Shown piece by piece: positions 10,256-18,703 of a DNA stretch of 64,000 bases (position 1 is the stretch's first letter; each line of letters starts with the position of its first letter). Source of the stretch: Bradyrhizobium sp. CCBAU 53340 (lineage in GTDB: Bacteria > Pseudomonadota > Alphaproteobacteria > Rhizobiales > Xanthobacteraceae); the NCBI RefSeq assembly GCF_015291645.1, contig NZ_CP030055.1:6324001-6388000 (forward strand), written 5' to 3'. The position numbers and the translations under genes were made by a program. The notes under the pieces are model-generated. The model was not told the origin of the DNA. It saw only the letters and a program-made list of their open reading frames with translations, and searched no databases.

Positions 10256-11680
10256 TCACCGCTCGATGAAGCGGTCCGTGGCAGAGAGCGCGCGGCCGGT
10301 CTCGTCACGGGCGGTGAACACAACGTCCCCCTGCCCGGCGTCCGCTGCCGTCAAGGTCACGCGCAGAGATTCCGATGCGTCGGCGGCGATCTCGATCGGA
10401 GCGAGGCCCTCGTTACCGACGATGGACAGCCTTCCGTCGATGCCGCTGACGGACAGCGTGTAGCGATGAGGGCTCGACGATTTGTTGAGCAGCTTCACCG
10501 TGTAGGCATTGCGCAGGGAACCGTCCGACAGGCGAACGGCGACGGGATCGCGATCGTGTTGGACCGACAGGGTCGCGGTGGTCTTCATCGCGAACGCAAC
10601 GCCGATCGTTCCGGCCAGTGCAAGGCAGGCCGCCGTAAGGCCGAGCGTCTTCGGCCGCAGCAGACGGTTGCGAGGAGGCTCCTTGCTGCGCCCCCGTTCG
10701 ATATTGGCCCAGCTTTCGTAATCGATCAGACCGCGCGGGCGCCCGAGCTTCGCCATCACGCCGTCGCATGCATCGACACAGAGGCCGCAATTGATGCATG
10801 CGAAATTCGGACCCTCCCGGATGTCGATGCCGATCGGACAGACCGCGACACACTGGCCGCAGTCGACGCAATCGCCTGCCGTCTCACCGCGCAGGCGCAA
10901 TTCGGCCGCCTTCTTCGCGGAGGTCCGCTGCTCGCCGCGGTAGTCGCGATAATTGACGGTATAGGCCTCCGGATCCCAGATCGCGCCCTGCAGGCGCGGC
11001 CAGGGACACATGAAGGTGCAGACCTGCTCGCGCGCAAAACCCGCAAGCCCATATGTCGTGCCCGTGAACACCAGGATCCAGGTCAGGGCGTTGGCCGACA
11101 GATTGCCGACAGCCAAGCCGCGCAGCAGGTCCGGCGCGTCGGTGAAGTAGAAGATCAGCGTGCCGCCCGTCACCAGCGAGATCAGAAGCCACGCCGCGTG
11201 CTTGGCGACGGTCTGGGCAACCCGCTTGGGCGTGAGGGGCGCTCCGATGTTCTTGAGACGCTGGCGTCTGTCGCCTTCGATCAGGCGCTCGACGAGCAGG
11301 AACAGATCGGTCCACACCGTCTGGGGACATGCGAAGCCGCACCAGAGACGTCCCGCCAGCGCGTTGGTGAGGATCAGGAGCGTCGAGGCGAGCACCAGGA
11401 GGCCGGTGACCAGATAGAGATCCTGAGGCCAGATCTCGACGAAGAACGCGTAGAGGCGCCCGTTGGCGAAGTCGAGCAGCACGGCCTGGTCGGGCGCGTT
11501 CGGCCCGCGATCCCAGCGGAGGAACGGGGTGACGTAGTAGATCGACAGAGTCAGCAGCAGGATGGCCCATTTGATCCTTCGGATGGGACCCTTGGCGACC
11601 TGCGGAATGACGGGCGAACCGGCAGCGGCTGCTGCCTTGGCCCGGGTCTTCGCGTGATTGATCTCGATGGTGATGGCCAT
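10256..11680 (-). CDS. ccoG: CcoG/FixG-type copper-reducing iron-sulfur membrane protein
   Basis: A 474-residue RdxA/CcoG/FixG-family protein. About five transmembrane helices lie in the first 220 residues (IKWAILLLTLSIYYVTPFL; LYLVTGLLVLASTLLILTNA), followed by the family's WCGFACPQTVWTD and two 4Fe-4S motifs (CVDCGQCVAVCP and CINCGLCVDACD), then an Ig-like C-terminal domain with another helix. Family members reduce Cu(II) for assembly of the copper site of cbb3 oxidase. Here it is not next to ccoNOPQ; it is the last gene of a leftward operon behind an apparent NnrR box, so it may serve a heme-copper or NO-related enzyme in that context. It follows the MIP18-like gene by 9 bp. Confidence 0.88.
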   Translation of the reverse strand: MAITIEINHAKTRAKAAAAAGSPVIPQVAKGPIRRIKWAILLLTLSIYYVTPFLRWDRGPNAPDQAVLLDFANGRLYAFFVEIWPQDLYLVTGLLVLASTLLILTNALAGRLWCGFACPQTVWTDLFLLVERLIEGDRRQRLKNIGAPLTPKRVAQTVAKHAAWLLISLVTGGTLIFYFTDAPDLLRGLAVGNLSANALTWILVFTGTTYGLAGFAREQVCTFMCPWPRLQGAIWDPEAYTVNYRDYRGEQRTSAKKAAELRLRGETAGDCVDCGQCVAVCPIGIDIREGPNFACINCGLCVDACDGVMAKLGRPRGLIDYESWANIERGRSKEPPRNRLLRPKTLGLTAACLALAGTIGVAFAMKTTATLSVQHDRDPVAVRLSDGSLRNAYTVKLLNKSSSPHRYTLSVSGIDGRLSIVGNEGLAPIEIAADASESLRVTLTAADAGQGDVVFTARDETGRALSATDRFIER

Positions 11681-11689
11681 GACGCGCGG

Positions 11690-12004
11690 TCAATTCACGG
11701 CGGCGAAGCCGAGCGAGGCGCGGACCCCGGCCTTCATGAGATCGGGGGTCCAGGCCGGCTCGAAGGTCATCGTCACGTCGACGGAAGCGACCCCTGCAAC
11801 GGTCGACGCCGCCGCCTGCGCTCCTTCCTTCAGGAAGGACGTCGCGGGACAGCCGGGCGTCGTCGCCGTCATCGTGATGCGGACCGCCCCGTCTGCGACT
11901 GCGATGTCGTAGATGAAACCGAGATCGACGATGTTTTCGCCGAGTTCAGGATCGATCACGACGCGCAGCGCGCCGCGGATGTCGTCGACCAATCGGTCCG
12001 TCAT
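11690..12004 (-). CDS. MIP18/SufT-like metal-sulfur cluster assembly factor
   Basis: A 104-residue DUF59/MIP18 (PaaD/SufT-like) protein. Motifs DPELGENIVDLGFIYDI at the N-terminus and TTPGCPATSFL with the conserved Cys are visible. Such proteins help mature Fe-S clusters. The ATG overlaps the stop of the DUF2249 gene (ATGA), showing translational coupling. In this operon a plausible job is maturation of the Fe-S clusters of CcoG or of another target, which is inference. Confidence 0.82.
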   Translation of the reverse strand: MTDRLVDDIRGALRVVIDPELGENIVDLGFIYDIAVADGAVRITMTATTPGCPATSFLKEGAQAAASTVAGVASVDVTMTFEPAWTPDLMKAGVRASLGFAAVN

Positions 12005-12510
12005 AATGGCGCCCTCACGGTCAGTTCGTAGGTGGCGCCGTCAGGGCGAAATCCACCGAGCCAGCGAAAGCCCCGCTTCTCGAGCTGAGGAAACAGGAAC
12101 ACCGGCTCTCGCCGCAGAAGAGACGTCAGCGTCTCGCCAGGCCCGAGCTTTTCAGCCGCAGCGAGGATCCGGACCATGGGCTCGGGCGGATCGAGGTCGC
12201 GGTTGTCGAGCTCCACGACGGGCTCGGGCCAGGGTACGAAGGGCGAATTGCTTGCGACGATCGATGTGGTTTCCGGCTCGGCTCCGACAGGCGTGAACAG
12301 CACCTCCCATTCACCGCCTTCGAGTTCGCTTGCCGAATGAGCGAAGCCCTTGTCGGCCATGACGGTGAACAAAGGGACCGGCTTGAACGGCGCGTAAAGG
12401 CGCAGACCCTGCCCCTGTTGGAGACCACCGACCGCGGCCATGATGACCGAGAACGGCTCGCCTCCGGCACGCAGGATCGGACGGGCATCGACATCCAAAT
12501 AGTCTGTCAT
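12001..12510 (-). CDS. tandem DUF2249 (TusA/SirA-like fold) protein
   Basis: A 169-residue cytoplasmic protein. The first half (LDVDARPILRAGGEPFSVIM, about 4-75) and second half (VELDNRDLDPPEPMVRIL, about 95-165) both match the DUF2249 layout: an Asp-rich strand start, a helix, then PLFTVMADKGF or VFLFPQLEKRGF, then a terminal strand. This looks like an internal duplication. GAGGAG about 6 nt before ATG 12510 decides the start. DUF2249 proteins occur near hemerythrin and nitrogen-oxide genes, but their role is unsettled. It lies 10 bp after the membrane protein gene and overlaps the MIP18-like gene. Confidence 0.78.
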   Translation of the reverse strand: MTDYLDVDARPILRAGGEPFSVIMAAVGGLQQGQGLRLYAPFKPVPLFTVMADKGFAHSASELEGGEWEVLFTPVGAEPETTSIVASNSPFVPWPEPVVELDNRDLDPPEPMVRILAAAEKLGPGETLTSLLRREPVFLFPQLEKRGFRWLGGFRPDGATYELTVRAPL

Positions 12511-12520
12511 TGCGAACTCC

Positions 12521-13858
12521 TCAGGTTTTGGCGAACAGCAGGTGCGGCGCAACGGCGCCCGCCGGCAGGCGCAACGGCGAGGCGACATCTTCCAGCCGCC
12601 GGATCCGAACGATTTCGCGGACGATCCCGACGACCCCGACGGTCATCGCGGCCGCGGCCATCCGGAACGCGCCCGGCTCTGCCGCCAGCAGAGCGAGCGT
12701 CCCCATCCAGACGGAGACGTAGTAGATCGTGAACCACTTGCTCGCCCTGCTTTCCGCGACCAGGTCCTGGACGCGGGGCGTCGGCGCGCGCCCCATCACC
12801 GGTCCGTAGGTCTCGAGCCAGGTGAGAAACGCGACGATCTTGTAGAGCTTGGCCAGGACCAGCCCCGACAACCAGCCGAACGCCACCAGGAAGGCAAAGG
12901 CACCCAAATAGAGCGGCAGTGTTCGCGTCGAAACGAGCACGATTCCCAGCAGCCCCGTAGCCGCCAGACTCGCGAATGACAGCATCGCCATCCGCATGTT
13001 GAGTTCGAGATGGCGCCGCTTGCGGCTGCGGAAGATGGCGGCGATGTCCCGCCCGTAGAGAGCGGCGCAAGCCAGGCCGAAAAGTGCGGCGATCGAGAGC
13101 ACAGTGTTCAGCCCCAGCTGGAAGCCTATGGCAATGGCACCGCCGCCGACGGTCGCCGCGATCGCGAGCGCGCCGGCGGCGAGCGTGAGGCGGCTCTTCC
13201 GGTCCTCGACGTCAGGCGCCAGCATGAACATGGACAGCAATCGGTAGCTGACGCCCATGGCCGTCAAGGTCAGCCAGCCGCCGAGCCCGGCCACCGCATG
13301 CAGCGGGATGCCCCGCGCCAGGACAGCATCGCCCATCCGCCCGGCCCATCCGGCCAATGCGAACGCGAACACCGCGCCGAATGCGGCCGTTGCGCAAAGC
13401 GAGGCCAGGCCAACCAGGACGAATCGTGCCGGTCCCGTCGGCCGCCGCCAAGCCGTTAGACCGAGATCGACCACGACGAGGCCGAAGCCGACGACCAGCA
13501 GCACGGCCCCGAGCGGCAGCAGCCATGGCGCGGACGGCAGGCGGGCGCCCAAAGCCATGAACCCGGCGAGCAGCGAGACCAGTCCCGCCGTCAACAGGAC
13601 CAGGGCAGGCAGGGCCCATCGTTCGCAGAACAGAGGCTGTGCCACCAGGACAGGCACGAATTGGAAAAGCGCTCCGCACATCGCGATGCTCAGCCAACCG
13701 ATGCAGACCACATGCACCAAAACCAGCGTGTCCGGTGCTGCCAGATCCGCAGCTGGGTGTCCGATGCCCGCGACCATCAGCGCGAGCGCGACCAGCAACC
13801 AGGTCAGCGCCGCCGCGAAGTAGGTCATCGTCCATCGGGAAATGCTGCCGCCGATCAT
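12521..13858 (-). CDS. polytopic membrane protein, heme-copper-oxidase-subunit-I-like or NnrS-like
   Basis: A roughly 445-residue protein with about 12 hydrophobic helices. Two related helices carry the pattern H-x(4,5)-GW-L: LVHVVCIGWLSIAMCGALFQ at about 45-70 and PLHAVAGLGGWLTLTAMGVS at about 205-225. This recalls the His-bearing helices of COX1-like and NnrS-like heme membrane proteins; the assignment is tentative. The start could be ATG 13858 (MIGGSISRWTM) or GTG 13915. It is the first gene of an operon with DUF2249, MIP18-like and ccoG genes and lies downstream of an NnrR-type palindrome, so a role in NO response or heme-copper enzyme biogenesis is inferred. Confidence 0.6.
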   Translation of the reverse strand: MIGGSISRWTMTYFAAALTWLLVALALMVAGIGHPAADLAAPDTLVLVHVVCIGWLSIAMCGALFQFVPVLVAQPLFCERWALPALVLLTAGLVSLLAGFMALGARLPSAPWLLPLGAVLLVVGFGLVVVDLGLTAWRRPTGPARFVLVGLASLCATAAFGAVFAFALAGWAGRMGDAVLARGIPLHAVAGLGGWLTLTAMGVSYRLLSMFMLAPDVEDRKSRLTLAAGALAIAATVGGGAIAIGFQLGLNTVLSIAALFGLACAALYGRDIAAIFRSRKRRHLELNMRMAMLSFASLAATGLLGIVLVSTRTLPLYLGAFAFLVAFGWLSGLVLAKLYKIVAFLTWLETYGPVMGRAPTPRVQDLVAESRASKWFTIYYVSVWMGTLALLAAEPGAFRMAAAAMTVGVVGIVREIVRIRRLEDVASPLRLPAGAVAPHLLFAKT

Positions 13859-13969
13859 GATCGTCTCGTCATCCCAGCCCAAATCGCGGCGCGATCGGTC
13901 GCGCCCTCGCCACACGTAAGCTTTCCGGGTTCCATGACGGGAAGCCTACCCGGGCGGGCCGCTGAGATC

Positions 13970-13985
13970 TTTGTGATGTCGCAAA
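13970..13985 (-). promoter_or_regulatory. NnrR (CRP/FNR family) type operator
   Basis: On the minus strand the sequence is TTTGCGACATCACAAA, an imperfect palindrome containing TTGCG-N4-CACAA, the pattern I recall for NnrR sites of denitrification promoters in Rhodobacter. A class II activator at -41.5 would put the transcription start near 13936, just ahead of the operon's first gene. No other palindrome of this type was seen nearby. Confidence 0.6.
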
Positions 13986-14025
13986 GAAAGCAATATATCG
14001 CAGCGCGATACGGCCGAAGACCCTA

Positions 14026-14892
14026 TCAGGCGAGGAAATCGCTGCGATTCACCCGGCTGAGCGAGGTTTCGAGCCGGAGATCGTCGCGCCTGATCTCTTC
14101 GACCGTCTCGAAGGTGAAACGGATGTGCTCGGCCGCTGCCGCTTCAGCCTCCTTGGTCTTGCCTGCGATCACGGCGTCCGCGAGCGCCAGATGTTGCTCC
14201 AGCAGCTGGTCGCGGACGCCCTCGCGCAAATAGAGCTGCGCGCGGCTGTAGAAGATGTTGTTGCGCAAGAGCTCGGCGAGCGCACGCATGACGTGGAGCA
14301 ACACCACATTGTGGCTCGCCTCGTAGATGAGGAGGTGAAGGTCCACGTCGGCGTCGCCCTCCTGGGTCGGATCTTCAAGCTTGTGGGCCTTTCGCATCCG
14401 ATCGGCGCAATCCCGGATCGCCTGACGGTCGAGATCGGTGGCACGCAGCGCGGCGAAGCGGGCGGCGTGCGCTTCCTGAATCCTGCGAAATTCGAAATAG
14501 TCGGCCGTGACACGCGGCTTGTCCTGCAACAGCGTAGCCAGCGGCCGCAACAGCGGCGACAGGAACTGGGCGACGAACGTCCCCGAGCGGGTGGTGGCGA
14601 GCAGGCCGCGCTTTTCAAGGATTTGCAGCGCCTCGCGCAGTGAGGGCCGGGAAATCTCCAGCTTCTCGGCGAGATCCCGCTCGGCCGCGAGCTTTTCTCC
14701 CGGCCGCAATACGCCTTCGAGGATCAGCTTCTCGATGTGATCGGCCATCGCTTCCGCGATTTTCGGGGTCCGGACGACGTTGCTCAAGGCGGCACCTATC
14801 CCTTTGGCGAAACGCGCAGATTCGTCGTCCGAGTATGGGGCTTTCGCACCCTCGGTCAAGCATACGCCCCACCGCCGATATCGGATGAACAA
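14026..14892 (-). CDS. lldR: FadR-subfamily GntR regulator, likely L-lactate regulator LldR
   Basis: A GntR winged-helix regulator with an FCD ligand domain. The HTH region is KIAEAMADHIEKLILEGVLR followed by ISRPSLREALQILEKRGLLA; the all-helical FCD domain carries metal or ligand-binding Asp/His positions (RRIQEAHAARFAAL, DVDLHLLIYEASHN, EQHLALADAVIAG). The longest frame starts at a TTG (14892). A TTG at 14787 with AGG about 8 nt upstream would give 253 residues, closer to the family's usual length. It is divergent from lldP-lldD, the classical arrangement of a lactate-responsive repressor/activator, so LldR is inferred from family plus position. Confidence 0.82.
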   Translation of the reverse strand: MFIRYRRWGVCLTEGAKAPYSDDESARFAKGIGAALSNVVRTPKIAEAMADHIEKLILEGVLRPGEKLAAERDLAEKLEISRPSLREALQILEKRGLLATTRSGTFVAQFLSPLLRPLATLLQDKPRVTADYFEFRRIQEAHAARFAALRATDLDRQAIRDCADRMRKAHKLEDPTQEGDADVDLHLLIYEASHNVVLLHVMRALAELLRNNIFYSRAQLYLREGVRDQLLEQHLALADAVIAGKTKEAEAAAAEHIRFTFETVEEIRRDDLRLETSLSRVNRSDFLA

Positions 14893-14900
14893 TACTTCCC

Positions 14901-14931
14901 AATTGACAATTCTGGTTAATTAATTTTACCA
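14901..14931. promoter_or_regulatory. candidate LldR operator region between lldR and lldP
   Basis: Two adjacent palindromic sequences lie in AT-rich DNA. One is AATTGACAATT (14901-14911), with arms AATTG/CAATT. The other is TGGTTAATTAATTTTACCA (14913-14931), with TGGT/ACCA ends. TGGT...ACCA half-sites are typical of FadR/PdhR/LldR-type regulators. Confidence 0.5.
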
Positions 14932-15008
14932 AATCGCTCATCGGACAATATAGATGCCCAAGACCGCGAACCAGCGGCGGCAGATGAGGACAACGCGAGG
15001 AGATTTTC

Positions 15009-16655
15009 GTGGCGTGGAACCAGGCTTACGACCCCTTTAACAATCCATGGCTCTCGACCGCCGCGGCGGCGTTGCCGGTCATCGTGCTGTTGAGCGCGAT
15101 TGCGATTTTCGAGATCAAGGCGCATTGGGCGGCGGCCCTTGGCCTCGTCACCGCCCTCGGCGTTGCGGTGTTCGCGTTCGGCATGCCGGCGGGCATGGCC
15201 GGGATGGCCGCGATCTACGGCGCGGGCTTCGGACTCCTGCCGATCGGCTGGATCATCATCAACATCATCTTCCTCTATCAGCTTCTGAACGAGAAGGGCG
15301 AGTTCGCTGTCCTGCAGCACTCCGTCTCCTCGATCAGTGACGACCGCCGCCTGCAGCTGCTTTTCATCGCGTTTTCGCTAGGTGCGTTCTTCGAGGGCGC
15401 AGCAGGGTTCGGCACGCCGGTTGCGGTCACCGCCGCGATGCTGATCGGACTTGGCTTTTCGCCGCTCGCCGCGTCGGGCCTGTCGCTGATCGCCAATACC
15501 GCACCGGTCGCCTATGGCGCGCTCGGCACGCCCGTGATCGCGCTCAGCGCAGTGACCGGGCTCGATCTCCAGCAGCTGAGCGGGATGATCGGACGGCAGC
15601 TGCCGTTCTTCTCGCTGCTCGTGCCGTTCTGGCTGATCTGGGCCTTCGTCGGCTTCCGCAAAATGCTCGAGATCTGGCCGGCGATTCTGGTGGCCGGCGT
15701 CTCGTTCGCCGTTCCGCAATATCTGGTCTCGAACTTCCATGGCCCGTGGCTGGTCGACGTGATTGCCGCAGTGGTGTCCATGGCAAGCCTCGCGCTGTTC
15801 CTGCGCGTCTGGCGGCCCGCGCATGCGATGAAGGAGATGCCGGCGCGCTATGGCACCCCGCTGTCCGGTGAAGCTCCCGCCGGCAAGACCACGAAGGCGG
15901 CGGTCGCCAAGGCATGGACGCCCTGGCTGATCTTCTCGGCCTTCGTCTTCGCCTGGGGCACGCCGCAGGTGAAGACCTGGCTCGATGGCATCTGGATCGC
16001 GAAGTTTCCCGTCCTCGGGCTGCACAACCTCGTGCTGAAGGCGCCGCCGGTCGTGGCCAAGCCGGTCGCAGAGGGCGCGGTCTATGTGCTCAATCTGCTC
16101 TCGGCGGCCGGCACCGGCATCCTCCTGTCGGCGATCATCTCGGGCCTGCTGGTCGGCTACGGTCCGTTCGGTCTGATCCGGATGTATGTGCGCACGCTCT
16201 ATTTGACGCGCTATTCGCTCGCGACCATCGCCTGCATGCTGGCGCTCGGTTTCGTCACCCGCTACTCCGGCACGGATGCCACGCTCGGGCTCGCCTTCGC
16301 CAAGACCGGGGCGCTCTATCCGTTCTTCGGCGCGCTGATCGGCTGGCTCGGCGTCGCTCTGACGGGATCGGATACGTCCTCGAATGTGCTGTTCGGGGGA
16401 CTCCAGCGCATCAGCGCCGAACAGATCGGCGTGAGCCCGGTGCTCATGGCCGCCGCCAACAGTTCCGGCGGCGTCATGGGCAAGATGATCGATGCGCAAA
16501 GCATCGTGGTCGCCTCCACCGCCACCAAATGGTACGGCCACGAGGGCACGATCCTGCGCTTCGTCTTCTTCCACAGCTTCGCGCTCGTCATTCTCGTCGG
16601 CATCCTGGTGCTGGGCCAGGCCTATATCTGGCCGCTCAAGCTGCTCGTGCCCTGA
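15009..16655 (+). CDS. lldP: L-lactate permease
   Basis: A 548-residue LctP/LldP-family lactate/proton symporter of the inner membrane, with about 13 hydrophobic helices. Recognisable family segments are the start WNQAYDPFNNPWLSTAAAAL, LGAFFEGAAGFGTPVAVTAA and TGSDTSSNVLFGGLQ, and near the C-terminus SGGVMGKMIDAQSIVVA. The GTG start at 15009 has GAGGAG about 7 nt upstream. It is followed after 13 bp by lldD and is divergent from lldR, giving a lactate uptake and oxidation unit. Confidence 0.95.
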   Translation: MAWNQAYDPFNNPWLSTAAAALPVIVLLSAIAIFEIKAHWAAALGLVTALGVAVFAFGMPAGMAGMAAIYGAGFGLLPIGWIIINIIFLYQLLNEKGEFAVLQHSVSSISDDRRLQLLFIAFSLGAFFEGAAGFGTPVAVTAAMLIGLGFSPLAASGLSLIANTAPVAYGALGTPVIALSAVTGLDLQQLSGMIGRQLPFFSLLVPFWLIWAFVGFRKMLEIWPAILVAGVSFAVPQYLVSNFHGPWLVDVIAAVVSMASLALFLRVWRPAHAMKEMPARYGTPLSGEAPAGKTTKAAVAKAWTPWLIFSAFVFAWGTPQVKTWLDGIWIAKFPVLGLHNLVLKAPPVVAKPVAEGAVYVLNLLSAAGTGILLSAIISGLLVGYGPFGLIRMYVRTLYLTRYSLATIACMLALGFVTRYSGTDATLGLAFAKTGALYPFFGALIGWLGVALTGSDTSSNVLFGGLQRISAEQIGVSPVLMAAANSSGGVMGKMIDAQSIVVASTATKWYGHEGTILRFVFFHSFALVILVGILVLGQAYIWPLKLLVP

Positions 16656-16668
16656 TCGGAGGCTGGCG

Positions 16669-17823
16669 ATGCGCTTGTCACAGTGTCACAATTTTCACGA
16701 CTTCCGGCGGCTGGCGCGTTGCCGGCTGCCCGGGCCGATCTTCGATTACATCGACGGTGGGGCGGACGATGAGGTCACCCACCGGCGCAACACGGCGAGC
16801 TTCGAGCAATGCGACCTCGTGCCCAACGTGCTGCGCGGCGTGCAAGAGGTCGACCTCTCGGTCACCGTCATGGGGCAGAAGCTTGCGCTGCCGTTCTATT
16901 GCTCGCCGACGGCCCTGCAGCGGCTGTTTCACCATCGGGGCGAGCGCGCCGTCGCTGCGGCCGCGGCGCGCTACGGCACCATGTTCGGCGTCTCCTCTCT
17001 CGGCACGGTCAGCCTCGAGGAGCTGCGCAAGGCCCATGATACACCGCAGGTCTATCAGTTCTATTTCCACAGGGATCGCGGCCTCAACCGTGCGATGATG
17101 CAGCGCGCCAAGGAGGCCGGTGTCGAGGTCATGATGCTGACGGTGGACAGCATCACCGGTGGAAACCGCGAGCGCGATCTGCGGACCGGATTCAGCATTC
17201 CCTTCCGTCTGACGCTCGCCGGCATGCTCCAATTCGTGATCAAGCCGCAATGGGGCATCCAGTATGTCACCCACGAGAAGTTCAGGCTGCCGCAACTGGA
17301 GGAGCATGTCGACATGAGTGGCGGCGCGGTGTCGATCGGCCGCTATTTCACCGAGATGCTGGATCCGTCGATGAACTGGGATGATGTCGCCGAGATGGTG
17401 CGAAGCTGGAACGGGCCGTTCTGTCTGAAGGGGATCATGTCGCCGGCCGACGCGCGCCGCGCGGTCGAAATCGGCTGCGCCGGGATCATCCTGTCGAACC
17501 ATGGCGGCCGGCAGCTCGACGGTTCTCGCTCCGCCTTCGACCAACTCGCGGAAATCGTCGATGCCGTCGGCGATCGCATCGACGTGATGATGGATGGCGG
17601 CATCCAGCGCGGGACCCACATCCTCAAGGCGCTCTCGCTCGGTGCCAAGGCCGTCGGCCTCGGGCGATCCTATCTCTATCCGCTGGCAGCGGCCGGCCAG
17701 CCCGGGGTGGAGCGGGCCCTCGGCCTGTTGCGGGCCGAGCTCGAGCGCGACATGAAGCTGATGGGATGCACCTCGCTCGGCCAGCTCTCGCGCGCCAATT
17801 TGCGCTTCAAGTCAGCGGCGTGA
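16669..17823 (+). CDS. lldD: FMN-dependent L-lactate dehydrogenase
   Basis: A 384-residue alpha-hydroxy-acid oxidoreductase that oxidises L-lactate to pyruvate and feeds electrons to quinone. The family active-site motif LSNHGGRQLDG contains the catalytic H278. FDYIDGGADDEVTHRRN at the N-terminus and MMDGGIQRGTHILKALSLGA with the FMN phosphate-binding region are present. The ATG has GGAGG 5-8 nt upstream. A perfect hairpin 23 bp past the stop probably ends the operon. Other 2-hydroxy-acids are possible substrates, but the LldR/LldP context argues for lactate. Confidence 0.93.
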   Translation: MRLSQCHNFHDFRRLARCRLPGPIFDYIDGGADDEVTHRRNTASFEQCDLVPNVLRGVQEVDLSVTVMGQKLALPFYCSPTALQRLFHHRGERAVAAAAARYGTMFGVSSLGTVSLEELRKAHDTPQVYQFYFHRDRGLNRAMMQRAKEAGVEVMMLTVDSITGGNRERDLRTGFSIPFRLTLAGMLQFVIKPQWGIQYVTHEKFRLPQLEEHVDMSGGAVSIGRYFTEMLDPSMNWDDVAEMVRSWNGPFCLKGIMSPADARRAVEIGCAGIILSNHGGRQLDGSRSAFDQLAEIVDAVGDRIDVMMDGGIQRGTHILKALSLGAKAVGLGRSYLYPLAAAGQPGVERALGLLRAELERDMKLMGCTSLGQLSRANLRFKSAA

Positions 17824-17846
17824 AACGCCGGCGCGACGGCGCATCA

Positions 17847-17877
17847 ACGGGAGGCGGTCATGAGCAGCCCCTCCCGT
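17847..17877 (+). terminator. probable terminator after lldD
   Basis: A perfect 8-bp stem (ACGGGAGG at 17847-17854, CCTCCCGT at 17870-17877) with a 15-nt loop, 23 bp after the lldD stop. It is followed by CTTCTCC, only a weak pyrimidine tract. Confidence 0.5.
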
Positions 17878-17974
17878 CTTCTCCGTATATCCCCCTAGGG
17901 TGTCGACCTGAATTTTCTGATGTTTCGTCTCCTGCTATTGGGTGAGCGTGCCCTGCTGATATGGGAGTTGGAAC

Positions 17975-18208
17975 ATGACCGACGTTTATTTCCATTACTC
18001 CAATGCGGGCGGCTTGTTGATTGATCGAAGCGGCACTGCCGTGGACGACTTGGTGGAGGCATGCGAGCGCGCAGATGGTGTAGTGCGATCGCTCATCATG
18101 ACAGCGAGCGCGGAAGATTGGCGCAGTTGGGTTCTCCACGTTACCGACAATGACGGCGATCAAATCTTCGACGTGCCGTTCGCAACAGTGCTCGGCAAGC
18201 CGCATTAG
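17975..18208 (+). CDS. DUF6894-type small protein
   Basis: A 77-residue protein with the DUF6894 look common in Bradyrhizobium: DVYFHYSNAGGLLIDRSGTA at the start, then an Arg/Ala-rich helix and a strand ending LHVTDNDGDQIFDVPFATVL. GGAG lies about 6 nt before the ATG. Function is unknown. It is followed 9 bp later by another small gene on the same strand. Confidence 0.82.
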   Translation: MTDVYFHYSNAGGLLIDRSGTAVDDLVEACERADGVVRSLIMTASAEDWRSWVLHVTDNDGDQIFDVPFATVLGKPH

Positions 18209-18217
18209 GAGGGCAAC

Positions 18218-18460
18218 ATGCTCGCGCGCACCGGATGCCACTTCGGCGATATTAAATTCATGTTGGACGCTGCAACTCTGCGCGAAGATCTTGCCGTTAT
18301 GGAAAAGCAAATTCGTTTCAATCCCAACGACCGCGACCTCATCAACAAATATCTGACTTATTCTCGCAAGGTTCGTGAAATTGAATATCGCGAGAACGGT
18401 TATGTAACTGCACGGAAATCAGCCAACTCAACAACGCAGCCCGCCAAATCGGCTGCTTAG
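18218..18460 (+). CDS. small hypothetical protein
   Basis: An 80-residue protein with a strong ribosome-binding site (GGAGGG, 5 nt before the ATG) and 9 bp behind the DUF6894 gene, so probably co-transcribed. It is mostly helical and charged (LREDLAVMEKQIRFNPNDRD), with a polar low-complexity tail and no membrane segment. I do not recognise the family. Confidence 0.68.
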   Translation: MLARTGCHFGDIKFMLDAATLREDLAVMEKQIRFNPNDRDLINKYLTYSRKVREIEYRENGYVTARKSANSTTQPAKSAA

Positions 18461-18703
18461 ACAGCTATGACTGCTCTCATTGTCAGAGCTGGCGCGGCGC
18501 TCGCCGGAGCTATCTTGCCGGACCTTCACCGTCGCTTTGCTGTTCTCGAGGCTTATCACCTGCCCTGCGCGTGCTAGTCTGGTCATCCCAATCGGGATGC
18601 GTGACGCCACTTGCGACAATCGCAGCAACCGCAAAGACAACGCCTTTCGGCTGCAAACGATGCAGTGGCCTGCTGTGCGCGGGCCGAGCCGAGTTGAAAG
18701 GGA

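Noticed and set aside
10466..12031. 521-codon plus-strand frame opposite ccoG and its neighbour
   Set aside because: It spans two real genes on the other strand and is rich in Arg/Asp/Gly typical of reversed coding sequence.
17858..18310. 150-codon minus-strand frame
   Set aside because: It covers the DUF6894 gene on the plus strand, which has a good ribosome-binding site and family sequence.
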